In this document: piece after piece, positions 58,977 through 64,000 of the stretch
Layout of the letters: each line of letters opens with the position of its first letter
Position numbering within the stretch: the stretch's first letter is position 1
DNA from: Angiostrongylus vasorum
Lineage: Eukaryota; Nematoda; Chromadorea; Rhabditida; Metastrongylidae
Direction: 5' to 3'
Assembly (NCBI GenBank): GCA_018806985.1
Contig: JADANN010000164.1
Span: forward strand, 434,001 to 498,000
Length of the DNA: 64,000 bases
The notes under the pieces: model-generated
What the model saw: only the letters and a program-made list of their open reading frames with translations
Databases searched by the model: none
What the model was told of the DNA's origin: nothing
Translations under genes and position numbers: made by a program

Positions 58977-59265
58977 TCTGTCTAAGCTCGTTATTCGAGT
59001 CCTCCACACAATATCGAGAACCCACTGATATCGTATGATACAAAAATTCCTTTTCGCTCTCGACGACAAAAAAATCCTTCGAATCTAAACACCCGTGGAA
59101 ACAGTCAAGTACGACAGCTTTTCTACGCAGCATCTTTCTTTCTGGTATTTCACCATTATATGCAATGACAGTGCCACTGGGACCAAGAAACGGGCTTAAC
59201 AAGGCGATTGTACCTGGCTTTTGGAGCCATTTACCGCCACTCTCTAGTATGCCGCAAGAAACTAG
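58977..59265 (-). CDS. Candidate 3' exon of an unrecognised protein
   Basis: On the minus strand a CTTATTCTAG acceptor at about 59266 opens a reading frame of about 95 codons ending in TAG at about 58977. Its start is SCGILESGGKWLQKPG; later come LLSPFLGPSGTVIAYNGEIP and LDCFHGCLDSKDFFV, and the end is ELRQICRGC. Composition and length look coding. No donor or matching upstream exon was found and the family is not recognised. It could be the 3' exon of a gene entering from higher coordinates or an unrecognised transposon fragment. Confidence 0.35.
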
Positions 59266-59989
59266 AATAAGTCATCATGGAATTCGATTGCAGGCCGCTA
59301 CACCATCTTGACGTTTAGAGATCTCATATAAAATAAAGGAGAAGATTTGAAGATTCGACCTACACTGACGATCAGTGATCAATAGTACCGCCGTACATCG
59401 CAGATATGTCGAAAATCAAGTGGATCTGGCAGACTGGACGTGTTCTCTCTTAACAACACCCGCTCCACATGAGTAGTTGGTGAATGGGTCCTATGAGATG
59501 TCAACTGTACAACGGGGAGCACTGCTGACCCATCCAATGGTTATGCTGGTCATAATGATCTAAAGGTAAAACGTGATGCTTGTCGTGTCTCTCGAGCGCT
59601 TGAACTCTATTGGGCAACTTTGTTGACAGAGAAAAAAGGACCAGACGGCTGCGCGCACTTTTTATCTCAGGATGGAAGCGAAGACCAGTAATGTAGCTTA
59701 TGAGAACACAAAAGAAATACAGAAAATTAAAAGGAAACTTTCAGAACTCAAGTTTTTTCAAGACCTGCTTTCCATTAACCTCGGCATTGACCAAATAATT
59801 CACTGTATTCCTGATGAGCAAACCATGAGGTTGTTACTTTATTCGTTATTCACAAAAAAGCTGACGTCTCTGCGGAAAACCAGGACTTCAATCGCTTTGC
59901 AAACAAAGTACTTGCTCTGAACACTCATCGTTCTTTATGAGTCTACTGCTAAGTATTTCACGTGAACATCAGCCGCACAGTGTTCACAC

Positions 59990-60540
59990 AGATTGGTAAT
60001 GTGCCTCTCACCTTAAAAATATCAGTCTTAAATCTTATATAAGACTGCGTATGATAACGGGACATTTCTCGCTGCGGTTCATTTTCGGGTTCTCTGAATT
60101 TACCCAGAATGCTTCGAGAGTTTTGCGCGCTTCACTTCAAAACTTTCTCCATCGTGCCTCTGCCTCCTGTTTTCCCTATGCCCCCTAGTGGACCAATTGG
60201 TTTAACATCAAGTTTACCGACTAGATGTTCTTTTGCAAGGAGCTCAGCGTGGTCTACCCGTTTCGGCAACATATTCGTCCTCCAGCGCTTTACAAGAGAT
60301 ACTCCATACTCGAACTCATACAATCACCGTCTGTAACTTCGTGGTATAGCACGCAATTCTGCGTTGTACACAGACGGTCGTACAGGCTTTTACGAAGTAA
60401 CAGGCCTCTTACAGTGCTAGGGATGGTATTTCAATCACTGTTGCTGAATTCTCTCTAGACCGGCTCTTTTTAAGTGACGTTTTATGGCCACACTTATTTC
60501 AGTGTGCGGTAGTTATGCGCAGAAGATATTTTGTTTTCAT
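59990..60540 (-). mobile_element. Penelope 3' fragment (GIY-YIG region), decayed
   Basis: Minus-strand broken frames correspond to the segment at 42.2-42.6 kb: DGDCMSSSMEYLL, then an ETGRP-like stretch, then the ARKTLEAFW-type end. Confidence 0.6.
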
Positions 60541-60627
60541 TGCAGTTGGAATCTTGGTTTCATGTTACTTCCATTTTGAGTATGGAAGTGTCTGGCAAAA
60601 CAAATTTCCGTCAACTTGACCCTTTCA

Positions 60628-60663
60628 GGCTCTGAAGAAGGCGAAATCTGTTGAAACGTCAGC
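60628..60663 (+). ncRNA. Candidate hammerhead ribozyme
   Basis: GGCT, CTGAAGA, A, hairpin GGC-GAAATCT-GTT with G-U pairs, GAAA, C, GTC, AGC. Core complete; stem II weaker than in the other copies. Confidence 0.55.
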
Positions 60664-60834
60664 TTTTCCGTCAATAAAGAAGGAAGTAACAACCTCTTAT
60701 TTGTGCATGAGTACAGTCAAAATTCCCATTTCCTTCAAACTTTTCATCTTTCCGCATAGTTTTCTTGCTGTCTTTTTTATTCATTTTTTTGTAACATAGA
60801 TTACAGCAATGTAAAAGGGGTGAAGCTCTCGCTG

Positions 60835-61065
60835 TTGATTAATCTCTGAGGGATGCGCTATGCATTCGACTTCATCAAAGATCGCTAAAAGTGATTGAAT
60901 GCATATATGGTCTAAACATTGACTCGAGCTGGCATGTGTCGAATCAGTGCTGCTGTTCTCCCAAACAGGTCTGCTCCTAATTTGCCGATCTCGGGTGACG
61001 GCCTAGTGAGCTTGGGCCGCGGGATCAATCCTTTTTGTATTGCAGGGTGCTACACGTGCCCGTTA
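60835..61065 (-). repeat. SINE-1 (tRNA-derived) copy
   Basis: Minus copy; body TGCTGCTGTTCTCCCAAACA, head region GGGATCAATCC at about 61020 partly decayed. Confidence 0.65.
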
Positions 61066-61929
61066 TAGTAATATTGCACTGCGAAAGCATGTAAAATTAA
61101 ATCCCATACGAACCTTTGTACCAAATTCTATCCCTTGCGCTTCATGGTCTTATTAGCTTCATTTCGGAGGTATTTCATGCATAGATTACTTAACGATTTC
61201 TTCATGTGTTCAGTGCTATTGCATTTGACATTGAGAACGATGACCTCGTGGAGGCGAATCGGATGCGTTCATTTTTTGCTTCAGTTCATGGTACTTCTTC
61301 CATCGGAGCGTATAACCAATACTGTTATTGTTTTAGCTCCTAGTCAACAGTGTTTGCACTATTAATACTAGTTAGTGTGCCTTAGAAGAACCCTTAATGA
61401 CTTCACGGTTTCGCATTTCTAGAATGTTTCTTTCTTACTTATTTTCTTACTCCTTGTTTATTTGCATTCTTATAGATGCTTGTGTTTTAACTTATAAAGA
61501 GAAATGTGATGAAAATAATCAAGATCTAATTCACACAATCGAAAGCTGAAATGATAACAGGATGGCAGCAAAACTGTACAATTGATCTTAGGAAGTGGAG
61601 GAGGACATGGATGAACTGTTATTAACGTTATTCGATATCTAATATTCATAATATTCTAAGGCTGATCCACTTCTTAGGTTTTGAAATTTTCCAAGTTTTC
61701 GGCCGAAATTGCCTGGCAGAAAAAAAATTGTTGATTAAATGCTTTTGTTTGGTCCTTCCCGAGATTTCAGTCCTAGCGCTAAGAATACCCACGCAGTAGT
61801 TAGAGTTTCGTCATAAAGCGTACTGGTCTGCTAATGGTCAACATAGCCATTCAAAATGAACGACACAGGAAGCCGCAAGGACTTTCTACCTACTAATTGT
61901 CACATAATCTATTTTATTCTATTTTTTCA
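61066..61929. other. No gene recognised
   Basis: AT-rich, no supported exon, no repeat copy recognised. Confidence 0.4.
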
Positions 61930-62290
61930 TTTTATTTTATTTGATCCATCTTCACGTCTACTGTGCGAATCCCAGCACTTCTGACATCCAGTTCGTTTCC
62001 TCACACCCATCGTCCACGAAGATCTTCCGTATTCCTACGCGTGGTTTCGGTTGCTGCTTGAGGATTTTCATTTCATCTTGAATGTCGTAGAATGCTGGTC
62101 AAGCAATTCTCCCTGGCGTCCTGAGATAGCCGGGCTGGAGCGTTCCCAGTTGGATTACGGAGAGTGACTTTTTGTCCGGTACCGATTTCCTGACCACGAA
62201 GATATGAGAGGCTTGGTTGGCACGGAGCGGAATCGAACTAGCACCATGCTCTTGATGACGGACATCGCCACCACTGTGCTGCTCCCCCCA
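61930..62290 (-). repeat. SINE-D (tRNA-derived) copy
   Basis: On the minus strand the head starts near 62290 (GGGAGCAGCACAGTGGTGG), with B box AGTTCGATTCCGC; the body runs to TAGACGTGAAGATGGATCAA. Confidence 0.7.
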
Positions 62291-62719
62291 TACTTAATGT
62301 ATACTACTGGTGTAAAATTGCAAAGTCTTCGTTGTAGCGGATTCTTCGAGTTCACCCTCATCAGAATGTTTACTTATTAATAATTTCGCAAACGAACTAC
62401 TGAGATGCCAGAAAACATACCGGACGAGAAGTGAAATGAGGAATGAGTACGAGGGCGAATTCCTCTTTGTTATGAGGTATGCTCCAGAATCATTGCATCA
62501 GTCTGATTTCTTTCTGCGCAACGAAAGTCGGATGGTGATACGGAATTTCGGGTCATATATTTTCTCTTTCTAACAAAGCTGCCACGAGATTTCGCCTGGA
62601 TTCAAGTTGTAATGAACTCTTCTTCTAAATGTGAACCGTTAAAGGATCACTATGAGGCTTCATATACTATATGAGCCATCATGCGAATTTAGCTCTAAAA
62701 GTGTCCTAGCGCTTAAATA

Positions 62720-62870
62720 CAGTTTCAACACACAACATCCAACCTCGCCACAATAACGAGGTTCGATCCCCGCCACAGACACCTGCGGTCCGGATATCAC
62801 GGTATCATTGTAGTTGTGTTTCACATCATACGCTGCCATGGAAAAAATAGGCAGAAAATAAAAAAATGAT
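62720..62870 (+). repeat. repC fragment
   Basis: Contains GAGGTTCGATCCCCGCCACA, GACACCTGCGGTCCGG and the tail also present at 6.6 kb. Confidence 0.55.
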
Positions 62871-63239
62871 TTAGTTTTTATTTACACTAGGAACCATTAA
62901 TAATTCATTCAATCATCGAATCTCACTCATGATATTAATGGGTTTGTTTCAAAAGATCTGCACTTGCGATTCATCTTTATCTATCTTTGACAGGATTATC
63001 TCTTATCATTTCTGGACCGTAACTAGCAAAGTTGTGCTTCAAGGTTTAGAGTAAGGAAGATATAAGGACCACAAACCAAGATTTAGACTAGACGACGGGG
63101 TAAAGTCCAACCAGAACGCCGGCTTTATGAGGGCGATCACACTGCTATACAACTTCTCAACGATTCATCGTGCCGTCCTCATCGACTCAACAGTCAAATC
63201 CATGAGTATCCTGATTTTCGACAACATTTACTCTGTTGT

Positions 63240-63370
63240 TCTTTTTTTTACAACAATCGCGAGGTTGTGATTCGGCACACTTTTAATTCTTCACAAATAT
63301 AACACATATAACACAACGGTAGGTGACGTTTCGGCAGTATCGCCTTCTTCAGAGCCTGGAAGGGTAGAAC
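63240..63370 (-). mobile_element. Penelope terminal repeat with hammerhead-like motif
   Basis: Motif at 63356-63321 on the minus strand: GGCT, CTGAAGA, GGC-GATACT-GCC hairpin, GAAA, C, GTC. The 3' arm is ACC and does not pair well with GGCT. Confidence 0.6.
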
Positions 63371-63489
63371 AATATGTCCGTAATTTACTAGGTCAAACGC
63401 TTCAACAACGCAAACAGAAAGATGGAAATCTGAACAATAATTACACGATCACCGGCTTCTCGAAAAACCCACCGTTTTTATCTGTTTTC

Positions 63490-63790
63490 CAACAAGGAAG
63501 AACAGCCGCTTAGAGTCATATGGTTGACTACTGCACCACCCCACATCAAAAAATCAGTTCTGAGATACTGGGCTGGATCACGCGTTATCTCAGGGCATTC
63601 TTCCCGCTATTTATTCTCGGATTTTTTGGAATTTATCCAAAAAACCTCGAGAAGTTTTCGCGCTGGTGTTTTAGTCTCCTGTGCAAGGATATTGACTTTT
63701 GCTTCAAAATCGTCTCCGCTGTGCTTTTTGTATCCTATGCGTGCCTAGTGGCGTACTTTGTCTTAGTTTTCGTTTGCCATCTAGGTGTTC
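63490..63790 (-). mobile_element. Penelope 3' fragment
   Basis: Complement of the 42.15-42.38 kb segment: on the minus strand the ends of the C-terminal domain (THRIQKAQRR, then the FEAKVNILAQ and KLLEVFWINSKKS-like stretch). Plus-strand open frames here are its shadow. Confidence 0.7.
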
Positions 63791-63794
63791 TTGC

Positions 63795-64000
63795 GGATAC
63801 ATAAAAAGTCTAATAAGGGGGTTGACAATGGGACAGCGATGGACACCAAGCCTTGCCATTGCGTTTATATCTAAAGTAGAAGCCCCCTGTTCTCGGTCAC
63901 CGCCACTACTGCAGGTACACAGATAGATAGATTGTTTTCCCATCTTCTCTACGCAAGAGAACATGGACAAATGCTTCGAATTATTGAAAGAGCAGTCTGA
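63795..64000 (+). mobile_element. Penelope reverse-transcriptase fragment, plus strand, running off the window
   Basis: RGLTMGQRWTPSLAIAFISK matches RGLAMGPQLSPSLAIVFMSK of the 42-44 kb element, then TQENMDKCFELLKEQS. The YVDD box has been replaced by a sequence with a stop. It abuts the minus-strand fragment before it. Confidence 0.7.

Noticed and set aside
1..64000. CRISPR arrays, bacterial operons, riboswitches, rRNA
   Set aside because: The window is eukaryotic with spliced genes; no regularly spaced direct repeats or rRNA-like segments were seen.

Overview
The window is eukaryotic and looks like a parasitic nematode, most likely a strongylid (hookworm-like) clade V worm. This is inferred from short phased exons, acceptors of the TTTTCAG/TTTTAG type, likely spliced-leader acceptors just upstream of start codons, and introns filled with RTE and Penelope retroelements, tRNA-derived SINEs and a mariner fossil. 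There are no bacterial operons, CRISPR arrays or rRNA.

Three genes could be built by hand, exon by exon, with matching phases. (1) On the minus strand, 13033 down to about 938, is a 17-exon gene. It joins ankyrin repeats to a glycoside-hydrolase-20 (hexosaminidase)-like module whose H-x-G-[GA]-D-E catalytic signature reads HFGANL, so it looks like a pseudoenzyme. (2) On the plus strand, 13604-16076, is a D-aminoacyl-tRNA deacylase (DTD1 type), divergent from gene 1 across about 570 bp. One of its acceptor sites lacks the AG. (3) On the plus strand, 27476-36976, is a complete 11-exon DHHC palmitoyltransferase of about 360 residues.

Region by region: 1-13 kb is gene 1, with a mariner fossil, an RTE fragment, SINEs and TA/TG microsatellites in its introns. 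13.6-16.1 kb is the deacylase. 16.4-27 kb is mostly RTE retrotransposon copies, all dead, plus SINEs. 27.4-37 kb is the DHHC gene with at least eight intronic repeats. 37.4-40.3 kb is a second RTE family. 41.9-45.3 kb is a Penelope-like element next to an inverted partial copy. 45-64 kb is gene-poor, with a few unassigned candidate exons, more SINEs and further Penelope pieces.

The most striking non-coding signal is a set of at least ten copies of a motif of about 36 nt fitting a minimal type I hammerhead ribozyme. It consists of CTGANGA, a short hairpin, GAAA, C and GTC or GTT, flanked by GGCT and AGCC/AGC arms. It lies in the Penelope terminal repeats. Four copies keep every core base. Exon models come from splice-site reading and phase, without RNA evidence. 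Family calls for divergent repeats come from comparing copies within this window.
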